33,912 bases of DNA from Gemmatimonadota bacterium (GTDB taxonomy: Bacteria; Latescibacterota; UBA2968; UBA8231): positions 28,027 to 61,938 of the forward strand of contig PATE01000036.1 in the NCBI GenBank assembly GCA_002712305.1, written 5' to 3'. Below, piece by piece: positions 6,788-17,500 of this stretch. The notes beneath the pieces were generated by a model, which saw only the letters and a program-made list of their open reading frames with translations, ran no database searches and was not told the origin of the DNA. Every line of letters starts with the position of its first letter. Within the stretch, counting starts at the first letter, position 1. Position numbers and translations under genes: made by a program.

Positions 6788-8944
6788 ATGACATCTGTGG
6801 GTAGAAGAGATTCGTCGCTCGTCCTGGCTCTGATGGTCGCCATTTCCATCTGTGGCCAGGCCTTGGGTGACACACTTCGCATCGGCCACTGGGAACAGAC
6901 CACCTACTACCGACACACCTTCGAGGCCGAAGAGGGGGTAGAAGCGGCTCTGCGCGTGACGGCCGTCGGTGACTACACGCTCTATATCAACGGCGCGCAA
7001 GCCGCCACCGACGCCAACTGGCAAACGGCAGAAGAAACTCTGGTCTCGCTCGAGTCGGGGAACAACGACATCGCCATCGCCGTCACGAGTTTTCAGGCCG
7101 AGCAGGGCAATGGCCTTCTCGTCAGCCTCGAGGGCGGGGCGCTGGTCGTCCGAAGCACCTTCACGGACGAGACGTCGCTGTGGTACTGGACCGGCGATGA
7201 ACAGGTCGGGACCGACTGGACGACAGCCAATGTCAGCGGCAGCTGGGATCGCGTGCGGGCCGGCACGATCGATCGATCGCAGGTGAGTGGTGGTATTTTC
7301 CACCCTGAGACGGAAGCGGTGGCAGGTTATCCGAACGCCGTCAACCTGGGCAGTTCCACCGACGGGCGGATCGTTCTCGCCGACCAGCGGGGGCAGAATA
7401 TCGCCTTGGGGTTGAATGCCAGCGAAGTGGGGATCACGGACGGCCGCATCGGTACACCCGTCTGGTCGCTGCCGCAAGGGCTCGGCGCGTTGAATCGTGT
7501 CGTCGATCTCACCCTGCCTGACCTGACCCGCATCAATCGGGTTCGGGTGATCACCAAACCGCCTGACGGCAACGAGACCTACGAGGGCAACTCCCTCCAA
7601 GGTTATTCGGTCCAGATCAGCGAGGATCAATCGCGCTGGATCGAGATGGGCGGACTCAACGACATTGAGGACTTCGTGTTCACCGAGGTCCAGTTCAATG
7701 CGGTTCTGGCACGTCACGTGCGCGTTCAGGTCACCCAGGCTGAAGTGGGCAGCGATCCAGCTAAAGTGACAGAGGTCCAGATCTACGGCGTCGACTTCGT
7801 GCCAGACGGTGCTTTCGTCTCACAGCCGCTCGACTTCGGCGATGCAGATGCCGTGAAGAATTTTGGTCGCGTCCGCTGGTGGGCAGACACGCCCCCCTCA
7901 ACATCCGTGGCTCTACAGTTCAGTACTGGAGACAGTCCGGATACGACCGATGGCAGCTGGAGTTCCTGGAGCGAGCCCTTCGAAGAGTCCGACATTCTCA
8001 TGCCCTCTCCAGAGCCCCGGCGCTATCTGCGATATCGGGTGAATCTTCACACGGAAGATCTTGAGTTTACGGCAGCTCTCGACAGTCTCGAGATCGACTT
8101 TGAACTCGCCGGGATCGCCGCACGGGATGCGAGTGGATCTGTCGAACCCAACGAGGCTGCCATGGGCGTCGAGACCCCCTTCGTCTACCGCCTCCAGCTG
8201 CAGTTGGGTGAAGGTGACCTCGTAGAGACGGTACGCGTTCGCTTGCCGAGCCAACCGTCACAAGTTGACGGGATCATCCTGCTCGGAGAGCAGATTCTCG
8301 TACCCGAATACCCCACGAGTGACGAGGGAATCACTGCCGGTGGGCGAACGTTGCACGTGACACCGGGTGGTGTGCGTGATCTCGATATCCGCTTCGACCC
8401 GCCTCTGAGTTCGGCAGATGCCGAAGAGCTCGATCTCGAGATCACGCTCGAGTCTGCCCTCTACACGGATACGCACGAGTTTCGGGCCTTCCTCTTCAGT
8501 CCCGGTTCCGAGGATCCACAGAATGTCCGTGAGCGTGTCGTGGACGACGCGTCTTGGAAGGTCGTTGTCAGCGATGTAGACACGCGTGATCTGTTTGGCG
8601 TCAAAGCTTTTCCAAGGGTGTTTACGCCAAACGGAGACGGCATCAACGATTTCACCGTGTTCGAGTTCACGCTGACCAAGGTGACTGAACCACGGGTGGT
8701 GGATGTCGAGGTCTTTGACGTCGGCGGACGGCGAGTTCGACGGCTCGACACGCCAAGACTCATCGGTGGCCGCTATCCGAATCTGCGTGTCGGCGGAGAC
8801 GTGGCACAATTGTCCCCAGGCTTCTGGGACGGCAAGGACGACGGCGGCGAACTGGTCGCCCCTGGGATCTACCTGTTTTCAGTGACCGCGAACTTGGACA
8901 CCGGTGACGAGACCGTCACAGGGGTCGTTTACGTAGCCTACTGA
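6788..8944 (+). CDS. Secreted discoidin-like protein with gliding-type (CHU_C-like) C-terminus
   Basis: 718 aa from ATG 6788. GAGGA at 6776-6780 lies seven bases upstream and the product starts with a good signal peptide (MTSVGRRDSSLVLALMVAIS to about QALG). A longer frame beginning with TTG at 6686 has neither feature. Residues about 25-140 are beta-rich with DYTLYINGAQAATDANW, as in galactose-binding-like modules of glycoside hydrolases. Residues about 184-334 look like an F5/8 type C (discoidin) domain (YEGNSLQGYSVQISEDQSRW, then RHVRVQVTQ and KVTEVQIYGVDF). About 335-450 and 460-600 are further beta-sandwich-like regions. From about 605 on, FPRVFTPNGDGINDF followed by VEVFDVGGRRVRRL and APGIYLFSVTA matches gliding-motility/T9SS type B-like C-terminal domains. 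A carbohydrate-binding surface protein is the best guess; no catalytic motif was recognised. Confidence 0.83.
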   Translation: MTSVGRRDSSLVLALMVAISICGQALGDTLRIGHWEQTTYYRHTFEAEEGVEAALRVTAVGDYTLYINGAQAATDANWQTAEETLVSLESGNNDIAIAVTSFQAEQGNGLLVSLEGGALVVRSTFTDETSLWYWTGDEQVGTDWTTANVSGSWDRVRAGTIDRSQVSGGIFHPETEAVAGYPNAVNLGSSTDGRIVLADQRGQNIALGLNASEVGITDGRIGTPVWSLPQGLGALNRVVDLTLPDLTRINRVRVITKPPDGNETYEGNSLQGYSVQISEDQSRWIEMGGLNDIEDFVFTEVQFNAVLARHVRVQVTQAEVGSDPAKVTEVQIYGVDFVPDGAFVSQPLDFGDADAVKNFGRVRWWADTPPSTSVALQFSTGDSPDTTDGSWSSWSEPFEESDILMPSPEPRRYLRYRVNLHTEDLEFTAALDSLEIDFELAGIAARDASGSVEPNEAAMGVETPFVYRLQLQLGEGDLVETVRVRLPSQPSQVDGIILLGEQILVPEYPTSDEGITAGGRTLHVTPGGVRDLDIRFDPPLSSADAEELDLEITLESALYTDTHEFRAFLFSPGSEDPQNVRERVVDDASWKVVVSDVDTRDLFGVKAFPRVFTPNGDGINDFTVFEFTLTKVTEPRVVDVEVFDVGGRRVRRLDTPRLIGGRYPNLRVGGDVAQLSPGFWDGKDDGGELVAPGIYLFSVTANLDTGDETVTGVVYVAY

Positions 8945-8959
8945 GTGCGGATCGTCACA

Positions 8960-8991
8960 CCACGGCTCGGGGCGCTCGTCCCCTGGCGTGG
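8960..8991 (+). repeat. Inverted repeat in the gap before the first giant paralogue
   Basis: CCACG (8960-8964) pairs with CGTGG (8987-8991), and GGGG (8969-8972) with CCCC (8980-8983), separated by an internal loop. The structure would bury the GTG at 8988, the earliest possible start of the next gene. This is one reason to prefer the start at 9024. Terminator or translational-control roles are possible, with no T-run seen. Confidence 0.3.
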
Positions 8992-9023
8992 GTGAGTGGA
9001 AGGTACAGAGGGCAGACAGGGTC

Positions 9024-11732
9024 GTGAGAACCGAGATTCGCAAAGGGCTTTCCCTGGCGGCAAGTGCCGTCTTCCTCCTGTTGTTCTGTCGCGCAGAGGC
9101 GCAGATGATCTCTCGCGACACGTATCCTCTTTGGGAAAAAGAGGGCTACGAGAACATCAGCCGATTGGGCTATCGCGACTTTGATAAACGAGACGTGGAG
9201 CGGCGCGTATACGACCCCTTCGGCGTCTACTTGATCGATGGCGTGCCCGTCTTCGCACTCCAGGAGACGCGGACCAACGGCCCCGAACGCGGCAGCGCCA
9301 TCTTCAAGAGCCCTCTGTATCCTGGAATCTTCCGCAACTTGATGATCGGCATGGACTCCTATCAGGGGTGGTCAGCGTCGATCATGGTGGGGGATGCGAT
9401 TCCGACCCGGTTCTCGCCACTCACACTCAACCTGAGTCGGCTGAACGGGATCCGCTTCGACGCTTCCTCACGGAAATCGAGCTTCAGCATCATCGGTTCG
9501 CGTGTCTCCGATCCGGTGTTGCTGGCCACCGGTCTGACGCGTAGCGGTGTGCAGGTCAATGCCGAGGGGATCTCGGGAAATCCCTCCTTTGGCACCTATA
9601 TGGTGGGAGCCCACTGGGAGACGAATCTCGGCAGTGTCCTCAAGCTCGGATCCACGTATGTCAACGTGCACAACTTTGACGCCATCGCGGGACGTAAGGA
9701 CGGTTCTCTGAAGGGTTCCATCCCGTTTTCCAGTCTGGAAGAGGCGCGCTCCGTGTTCGTCATCGTCAGTGACGATTCGCACTGGGATGAGAGTGGCCCC
9801 CGTATCTATCGCCTAGAGATGAGCATCGACGGGGAACGGCGAGACGACATCGAGCCCATGGTTCGCGTCGTCCGGAATGTCCCAGCGCTTATCGGTGCTT
9901 CGAACCGCGAACTCGGACTGGGCGAAAGCGAGATCGCCCTGCAACGTGCGGACCGTCCCTCGTGGCTGATTCAGACCTACCTGATGGAAGAGATCGTCAG
10001 AGAGGGCTACACGCGCAGTGGTGCCCTGAGCAGTTTTACCAGCGGTGGCGTGTTCTTCAACTCTGGAGAAGAAGTCTCGCACGCAGAGACCCCGTTTCTC
10101 GAGGCGAGTGGCACCGACATCCTGGTCTATCGATTCGAAGTGCCGTCCAATGCCGAGGAAGTCCGTTTCCGTGCCTTGGCGGCCGGCGACTACGTCATCG
10201 ATGTGGCCAGTGCGCTGGGCTGGATCGGCAACGACGTGCAGTGGCGAGATTGGCACACGGTGAAACGAGCCGATGACAACATCCAAGACCAAAGCAATCT
10301 CGGATGGGTCAGTTTCCGTTATGGCTTTCCCACAGGGACCACTCTCTACGGCGTGAACTTCGAGGCCAATCTCTTCGGCTTCCAGGCGTGGGGGGAATTC
10401 TCGCGCAACACGTCCTATTTCCGCTATCCGTCGGGCTCCGGAAAACGTCTGGCAACCGATGTCGATGCGTATTTCGTCAATCTCTATCGAGATATGGGTC
10501 CGTGGGATCTGGGCTTCGAATACGCCAATATGCCCTCTGACTACTCCACCACGTTTCAGGCGCTGATGCAGAATCCGCGGCAGAACGTGATCTCGTCGTT
10601 CGAACTGGTTGATGACAACGATGATCGGGACGAATGGCCCGATCGCTGGGAACAGGATCGAAGCTTCGCCTCGCTGAATCTGACGCCGGCGCCAGGAGCC
10701 GGAATGGGATTCGGCGTGTTCCCAGGTCTGGATGTCGACCGCGACGGTGTGCAGGACAATGTCTGGTACAACGGTGGCAACCGAATCCTGACCTACTATG
10801 ATCAGCCGTTCTTCTTCGGTGACGACTTCAACAACAATGGTCAGATCGACGGTTGGGAGAATGACAACCGGGCCGACTATCCCTACGACCACGACAGCCG
10901 CGGTGGTCACGGGTTTGTGACGTGGCGGCCCTTGCCCGAAGTGGACGACGCTTTTGTGCGCGCCGGCTACTACAACATGCATCAGCCAGGTGGGGGCGGC
11001 AGCGATCGCGCCAGCTACTTGAAGGCCAACTACGTGGAGTCCTATCCCGGTCTGGGTCGGCTGCAGGTGGGGTACTACGGCAAGAGAGTGCGCGACGATA
11101 TCCGCAACGATCTCTACCGGTTCACGGGTGGATCATACAGGGTGCTCCCCGATCGGCTGCTGCTGCGCAACAGCCTGGTGAATACACTTGTGCTCGGCTT
11201 CCATTTGAATACCGACGTACTGCCAAATCTGAACGTGCACAACGACCTCCTGCTCGAGGTCAACAGCCAACGAGAAGTCAGTGACGGTGACTTCTATCAG
11301 CCGAGCAGACGGCTGACGACGGTGGGTTATGTGGCACGGGCCGACTACACCTGGCACGTGGGCGACAATTTCACCTTCGGGCCCATGCTGAAGGGCATCG
11401 TGCGGCGCACGAAAGCCGAACTGCAGACGCTGAAGCAGGACACGTACACGATCACACCCATTTTCCGCGCAGACTACCGCCTCACAGGGAGTACGGTTGT
11501 GCGCGGTGGCGTGCTCGGTCTGCCCTTCCGCGAGATCCACAGGGACCAGGATCGGCCTTTCTTTGATCGCGACTCGTGGTATTACATCCTGCTGCTGGAG
11601 AATCTCGGCAACTATAGGGGCATCGATGTGAGCACGAGCATCGGCTTCGAGCGGGTTTTTGACCGCTATGTCTCTTCCCACCGTGTGTCGGCTGGTGCCG
11701 AGCGCTACTACATCCGCATGCGTGCCGGGTAG
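9024..11732 (+). CDS. Giant secreted beta-rich protein, paralogue 1 of 3 (putative outer-membrane barrel)
   Basis: 903 aa from the GTG at 9024, chosen because it gives a compact signal peptide (RTEIRKGLSLAASAVFLLLF to about RAEA). A GTG at 8988 would add 12 residues and cannot be excluded; ribosome-binding evidence is weak for both. I do not recognise a named family. It shares a full-length layout with the next two genes: an N-terminal region with IDGVPVFALQETRT and LTLNLSRLNGIRFDASS, a second module opened by NIQDQSNLGWVSF, then an acidic segment. That segment (from about residue 530) has VDDNDDRDEWPDRW, GVFPGLDVDRDGVQDN and DDFNNNGQIDGWENDN, which look like calcium loops. The C-terminal ~270 residues are alternating, aromatic-rich beta strands as in outer-membrane barrels. 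Its stop abuts the next start. A surface or pore role is inferred. Confidence 0.75.
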   Translation: MRTEIRKGLSLAASAVFLLLFCRAEAQMISRDTYPLWEKEGYENISRLGYRDFDKRDVERRVYDPFGVYLIDGVPVFALQETRTNGPERGSAIFKSPLYPGIFRNLMIGMDSYQGWSASIMVGDAIPTRFSPLTLNLSRLNGIRFDASSRKSSFSIIGSRVSDPVLLATGLTRSGVQVNAEGISGNPSFGTYMVGAHWETNLGSVLKLGSTYVNVHNFDAIAGRKDGSLKGSIPFSSLEEARSVFVIVSDDSHWDESGPRIYRLEMSIDGERRDDIEPMVRVVRNVPALIGASNRELGLGESEIALQRADRPSWLIQTYLMEEIVREGYTRSGALSSFTSGGVFFNSGEEVSHAETPFLEASGTDILVYRFEVPSNAEEVRFRALAAGDYVIDVASALGWIGNDVQWRDWHTVKRADDNIQDQSNLGWVSFRYGFPTGTTLYGVNFEANLFGFQAWGEFSRNTSYFRYPSGSGKRLATDVDAYFVNLYRDMGPWDLGFEYANMPSDYSTTFQALMQNPRQNVISSFELVDDNDDRDEWPDRWEQDRSFASLNLTPAPGAGMGFGVFPGLDVDRDGVQDNVWYNGGNRILTYYDQPFFFGDDFNNNGQIDGWENDNRADYPYDHDSRGGHGFVTWRPLPEVDDAFVRAGYYNMHQPGGGGSDRASYLKANYVESYPGLGRLQVGYYGKRVRDDIRNDLYRFTGGSYRVLPDRLLLRNSLVNTLVLGFHLNTDVLPNLNVHNDLLLEVNSQREVSDGDFYQPSRRLTTVGYVARADYTWHVGDNFTFGPMLKGIVRRTKAELQTLKQDTYTITPIFRADYRLTGSTVVRGGVLGLPFREIHRDQDRPFFDRDSWYYILLLENLGNYRGIDVSTSIGFERVFDRYVSSHRVSAGAERYYIRMRAG

Positions 11733-14570
11733 ATGACCATGGGTACTCGCAAACATCTTCTCGGTGCCCTTGTGGCTGCCGTCACCCTCGTGGGAATCCC
11801 CGAGGCCCATGCCCATCTGCGTGGGCCTGGTGTCTTCCTCTACAGGCCAGGCGAGGGATATGACACCCACTCGCGCGAGCCCTATCGACACTGGCCACGA
11901 TCCTATCTGGTGCGTCCGGAAGATCTCGTCTTTGACGAACTCGGTGATTTCGTCGTCGAAGGCATCGAGGTCTTCAGTCTGCGCGAATCACGAACGCTCG
12001 ATCCTGAACCAGGGAGCGTCATCAACAAGAGTCGCTACTTCAGGGACTATCTCAGCCGTCTGTCAGTGGCGTCCGATTCCTATGGCGACTTCCACACGAC
12101 CCTGGCTGTGGGTGATCAGATCCGGACGAAGTTCACGTCCCTTTCGCTGGATATGGCAGCCCTGAATGGGATCCGCTGGGATCTGAGTACGAAGAAATTC
12201 GATTTCACCCTCGTCAATTCCCGCCTGGACTATCCGATCTGGGATGTGGACGCCAACAATGACAACAAACAGCACAATGCCAGCGTCATTGGCACAAGGC
12301 CACCCTTCTTTGCCACCTATCTGCTGGGCTCGCACCTGCAGACGAGCATCGGCGCGCTGAATCTTGGCGCCCAGTGGGTGAATCAGTATCGAATCAACAG
12401 TCTGTTGGGGCGCAAGAAGTGGGATCTTCGTGGCGCCACTCCGGGAAACAGTTCAGAGATCGACTATCTGGTGGTGAAGTTTGCCGATGGATCCATCGAC
12501 GATGACGGTGGCCCACGGGTCTATGATCTACAGGTCTACATCAATGGTGAACTGCGTCCCGAATTGAGGGTTCATCCTGACGCCGCTTCGGCATCGGGTC
12601 TGGACGACACACAGCGAATCGTTGTCACACGACATCACATGGAAACGATCGATCCCGCCTTCCCCAACGGAGACGAGGAGTTTCCTCGTGAATTCGGCAT
12701 GGAGATTCCACCGTATGTGGAATTCATCAGTGGTCAATTGCCAGAGGAATTCCCGGGACAACAGGGCTATCTCGAGGCGCATGGCAAGCAGTATCTGCTG
12801 TATTGGGTGCCGCTGAGCACGGAAGACATCGACGGTGTTTCCTTTCGCGCCAAGGTGGGCAACGACTACAGGATCAGTCTATCTGAGGTGTATGCCAACG
12901 ATCCATCGCGACTGCGCACAGGACGGACTCCGAGAGACCGGAATCGGGCGATGTTCTTCCAGGATGTGGCCCATTCTCGGGGCAAGGTGCAGGATCTGTC
13001 CAATCTACGGGTCGTGAAGTTCGACTACGGTCGACAGACCGGGCGGATGTTGGCCGGCGTGCATGCAGACATGACGGTGGAAAGCTTCACCTTCCGCGCC
13101 GAGTATGACATCAGCGCCGATTTTCGGCGTTATCCTGTCGAGTCAGGCGAACGATCCTCGCGAACCGGGCAAGCGTATTTCGTCAATGCCACGTGGCGCG
13201 GTGGGCAGGTTGACGTCGGTGGCGAAGTGTTCCACATGGATCCCCACTACGGCACGTCGCTCAGTATCCAGGACCCAGCTTATCAGAGCTTCGTCACGCT
13301 GCCCTTTTCGCCCCTGGACAGTGAAATCGACGGTGGGCTGAAGGGGATCGATGGGTTCAATCAGGCTGCGCTGAATGGGACACTCATCTTCGACACCGTA
13401 GAGGACAATGACGACAAGGACCGCTTTGCGGATCAGCACTACCTCCGCTCACGGCGAGATCTCGATGGGATCTTCCCGGGTTTGGATCTGGATCAGGATG
13501 GCAGACCCGAGACCAACAAGAACAACAATGGAATCCCCGACTATCTGGAGCCCTTCCTGCTGTACGGCGTCAACCCCGAGGAATACGACTACGGTGACGA
13601 TCTGAACAACAACGGCGTGATTGACATCCGCGAGAATGACGCTGACGCCGACTATCCATACGATCTCGATCTGAAGGGTCTTCACCTGTTCGGTTCATTC
13701 CGCCCATGGGAGGGCGCAACCTTTACGCTCGGTCAATACATGACGGAGCAGATCGCCGCCGGTGGCCAGAACAACGTGACCTATGTGAAGGCGGTTTACG
13801 ATCGCCAGATTCCGTTCTGGGGCCGTTTCCTCCTCATCGACTTCGCCAAGAAGGTCGAGGATGACATCCGTGACAATGTCTTCCTCTTTCCCCGGAACGC
13901 GACGTTCGAACTGCAGGAGGATGTGAGCGGTCGGTTTTCAGGCTCCGGACTCGGCGTGACCCTGATCGAAGATCCGCTGCAGATGAAGGACAGCTTCGTC
14001 AACACGGTCTACGCGGCCACCGACTTCATGGCGCTGGCGCCGATCGATCTTCACCTGAATGTCAAACATGAGTTCAACCATCAGTTCGGTCAGGACGGCG
14101 GCGAGTCGAGCCGGATTGAGCGGCTCACGTCCGTCATCAAGGGGCAGCTGCCCTATCACCTGAAGGGCAGATTCCGCGATGTCACGATCACGCCCCAGAT
14201 CAAGGTGATGTCGCAGCGTCTGACGGATGACCGGTTCCCTGTTCCCGTCCTGCACGAGTTCGTCTTTTATCCCATCGTGCGTCTCAACTGGGAATTGACG
14301 CCGGTGACAAGCTTCCGCGCTGGTGCACAGGGATTCCCGTTTCTCAAGAGTCGCTCCCTCGACCTGGTGAACCCCGGCCGCGACTTCTCTACCCAGGACT
14401 ACGTGGCCCTCATTGCCAACACCTTCACCTATCAGGGGTATGAGGTGAACTTCAATGCGGGTTACCAGATACAGAGACGCCAGTTCGATTCGGCGAAGCG
14501 CGCTGCTTCCGACGTGAACACCTCCATCTTTTTCTTCCGCTCCCTGGTCGGGTTGCGGCCGGTGAACTGA
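11733..14570 (+). CDS. Giant secreted beta-rich protein, paralogue 2 of 3 (putative outer-membrane barrel)
   Basis: 945 aa. ATG follows the previous TAG directly, so translation is probably coupled; ATG 11739 is an alternative. Signal peptide: MTMGTRKHLLGALVAAVTLV to about EAHA. The order of segments matches its neighbours: VEGIEVFSLRESRT, LSLDMAALNGIRWDLSTKKF, then KVQDLSNLRVVKFDYG. The acidic middle (from about residue 550) has VEDNDDKDRFADQHY, GIFPGLDLDQDGRPE, NNNGIPDYLEPF and DDLNNNGVIDIREND, followed by DADYPYDLD. The C-terminal ~300 residues consist of amphipathic beta strands (for example FRAGAQGFPFLKSRSLDL, then GYEVNFNAGYQIQRRQ). No catalytic signature is visible. The acidic loops resemble Dx[DN]x[DN]G calcium sites. 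Function is unknown; outer-membrane placement is inferred from signal, composition and neighbours. Confidence 0.78.
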   Translation: MTMGTRKHLLGALVAAVTLVGIPEAHAHLRGPGVFLYRPGEGYDTHSREPYRHWPRSYLVRPEDLVFDELGDFVVEGIEVFSLRESRTLDPEPGSVINKSRYFRDYLSRLSVASDSYGDFHTTLAVGDQIRTKFTSLSLDMAALNGIRWDLSTKKFDFTLVNSRLDYPIWDVDANNDNKQHNASVIGTRPPFFATYLLGSHLQTSIGALNLGAQWVNQYRINSLLGRKKWDLRGATPGNSSEIDYLVVKFADGSIDDDGGPRVYDLQVYINGELRPELRVHPDAASASGLDDTQRIVVTRHHMETIDPAFPNGDEEFPREFGMEIPPYVEFISGQLPEEFPGQQGYLEAHGKQYLLYWVPLSTEDIDGVSFRAKVGNDYRISLSEVYANDPSRLRTGRTPRDRNRAMFFQDVAHSRGKVQDLSNLRVVKFDYGRQTGRMLAGVHADMTVESFTFRAEYDISADFRRYPVESGERSSRTGQAYFVNATWRGGQVDVGGEVFHMDPHYGTSLSIQDPAYQSFVTLPFSPLDSEIDGGLKGIDGFNQAALNGTLIFDTVEDNDDKDRFADQHYLRSRRDLDGIFPGLDLDQDGRPETNKNNNGIPDYLEPFLLYGVNPEEYDYGDDLNNNGVIDIRENDADADYPYDLDLKGLHLFGSFRPWEGATFTLGQYMTEQIAAGGQNNVTYVKAVYDRQIPFWGRFLLIDFAKKVEDDIRDNVFLFPRNATFELQEDVSGRFSGSGLGVTLIEDPLQMKDSFVNTVYAATDFMALAPIDLHLNVKHEFNHQFGQDGGESSRIERLTSVIKGQLPYHLKGRFRDVTITPQIKVMSQRLTDDRFPVPVLHEFVFYPIVRLNWELTPVTSFRAGAQGFPFLKSRSLDLVNPGRDFSTQDYVALIANTFTYQGYEVNFNAGYQIQRRQFDSAKRAASDVNTSIFFFRSLVGLRPVN

Positions 14571-17500
14571 TGGCTCGGTTCGACTTGAGATCGTGCGCCC
14601 TTGTGGCCCGCCCGGAACGCCGACCCACCGCGAGGGTACTGGCTGTTGCCCTGTTCCTCGCCAGCGCGACGGCACCGGCCGACGACAATGTGTCCTTAGG
14701 GCCGCGCACGGGCATCGACATTCCCGAGGTGGCGCGGGTGCAGCCCGATCGGATGTTCATGCGTCGTCCGTGGGAGCCGTATGAGAACTACGCGCATGCG
14801 GAGAACATGTACACGAACTATCCGACGATTCTGTCACCCTATCGCGATCCGAAGCAGATCTTCTACGGGCCCCTGGGGAATCGACTGGCCTATGGGCGCC
14901 CCGCCTACGACTGGGTGGAGACCAAAGGGCTCGGCGTGCAGGCGCGGGGATCCTCTTCACAGGCGATCACGGGTGATCTATACAATTATCCTGGTCGTGA
15001 GCAGACTACGTACCGCCGCTACTTCGAGGACGTACTCACCGTCTCGGAGCATACCAACCGCTGGTCTGCCGGAGTCACCATCGCGCAAGAACTGCGGGGA
15101 CGATTCACGCCATTGACGCTCAAGGTGAATGCCTTCCCAGGATTTCGTCTGGACGTGAGTACGAAGCAGTCGGATTTCTCAGCGCTGTTTATGACACACC
15201 GAACGTATCGTATGGGCGCATTTCACCTGAAACGCAGCGTGGGTCTGTTGGACTTTGGTCTTACCTACGTGAATGCGCACGAAAGTTTCAGTGATCAGTA
15301 TGGAAACGCGTTGTCGCGAGACGGCGTGTTGCGCCACAACCAGCCCTTCCCGGAGATCATCGCCGTCAAGTTTTCGGATGATTCGCCCGATGACAATCGG
15401 GCTGGCCCGCACATCGTGGACGTCAACATCAAGATCAACGGTGTCGTGCGAACGGACATTGTGCCGGATATCATCGAGCAGATCGGTGGTACGACTGAAT
15501 CTTCCGTAGGCACCTTTGGCTCTCAGGGTCTTGTACGCAACACGTATGCGCAACTTGCGGCGGCGTTCACCTCTTCGGTTCCGACGCAGGCTGCGTATCT
15601 GCAGCATCGGATCAACGAAGCCCCTTTGTACATGGACTATCTATTCTTCCGCGATCTGCGGCAGAACGATCATGTCGACCTCGAGCGCCAATACGACACG
15701 TACTTCTGGCGCGGTGTGGAGTTTCCCATCAAGGAGGCTTGGCAGCTGGCCGCCAATATTGATCCGGAGGCCTCGACGAGCCGCAACTTCTACAAGGACA
15801 ATGCGGACGAGATCCTGTCACAGGTCTTTACGCCCGAAGAAGTGCAGTCGATCCTGCTTCGCAACAACGCGCTCAATCACACCTTCCGGCCCCTCGAGCA
15901 GTCCTTCCGCTGGCGCACAGACGACCCCGGTCCCATCGAGGTCGCCGGCGAGGATTTCGTCGTCTACTATTTCAATCTTGCAGGAGAGGGCTTCATCGAA
16001 TCCGTTTCGTTCGATGCCCTCGTGGCCAACGACTACAAGATCGAAGTGGGTACGGTTGCCAGGACACGAGAGGTCGATGCGAGTGACCCCTTGCAGGCGA
16101 TCGACATACCCTACACGCAGCGGTACGCCAGGCCGACCCTGTACCGAGTCGTTGAACGTGCCCCTGGAAATGTGCAGGACAAGTCCAATCTCAGGCGTAT
16201 CTCCTTCGATGTGGGGACCGAAACGGGCATGGAGATTTTCGGGTTCGATTTCAGCACGAACCTCTTTGGCCTGAAGATCGATGGGGAATACGCAAGAACT
16301 CTCCATCACCATCGTTATCCCGACGGTGTGCCCGGTCCCGATCCCAGCACGCCAATTCGTGCGGGCAAAAAATTCGATACCGACGGTGAGGCCTACTATC
16401 TGGTCGTGCGCAAGGAGCACGAGCGCTTCGATTGGGGGGCCGAGTATTTCCACATGGGGCCCGACTATTCGACAGAGCTTCTAGTACTCGGAACACCAGC
16501 TGTGCCGCACTTCAACAGCACCGTCCGCCTGATGATGGTGGACGACAACGACGACAATGATCGTTTCCCCGACTCCTGGTTCCAGCAGTATATCGCCGGG
16601 TTCGTCAACGAGGGTGTTGATGCCGATGGTGTCTTTCCGGGCAAGGACGAAGACGGTGACGGCCGGCCCGACACAAACAAGAATGGCAACCGGCTCCCTG
16701 ACTATCTGGAGCCCTTCCTCATGTACAACGTGGAGTCAGACGACTTCGTATACGATCTGGACCTCAACAACAATGATCGGCCTGACGGACGCGAAGACGA
16801 CCCCGAACCCGACTATCCCTATCCCGAGGACCTGGAAGGCATTCACGTCATCGGCACCTACCGATTCCGTCCACAACTAGGACTCACCCTTGGACGACTA
16901 GACTCCCGTCAGCAGGCCGGGGGTGGCGAGAACGTGATGAACTACGGGCGTCTCACCTGGACCGGTCGTCGACAGGGTCTGGGCGAGCTCAATATTGAGA
17001 ACACGCTGAAACGCGTTCACGACTCGGTGCCAGATCGCGTCCTGGTCTCGTCTGATTTCAGTCGGGGTGCTTTCGGCAAGGTGCATCTGGCTGGCTTCGG
17101 ATATCAGCAGCAGTTCGACCTGAATCTGATCGAAGACGATCTCAACTACCGAAACAGCTGGGCAAATCGTTTCTACGCCCAGGCGCGTCTCAGTCCTGTG
17201 AGGGGTCTGAGTATGTATCACAATTTCCGTTACGAGTTGAATCACCAACTGCGCGGTCGACTCGACGACGGCACCTTCCAGCGTCGGAACGACATTCGCT
17301 CACTGAGTTCGGTCCATCGTATCGATTACACGTGGAAGCCAGATCGCAGCAAGTGGGAAGTTGTGCCGGCCCTCAAACTGCTGTTTCTCAACCGGACCCA
17401 GGATATCGTCGAGGTGCCTCTCGCGGACGAGACGACGGTCATCCCTATCGTCAAAGCGAGTTATCATCTGACGCCCAAAACGACCTTCCGTGCCGGCGCC

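Noticed and set aside
6695-7717. Antisense frame of about 340 codons under the discoidin-like gene
   Set aside because: No domain, no start signals, and it overlaps the signal peptide and ribosome binding site of a well-supported gene.
9813-10982. Long antisense open frame (about 389 codons) under the first giant paralogue
   Set aside because: Same reasons: shadow of a GC-rich gene, no motif and no upstream signals; the plus-strand frame has conserved paralogues.
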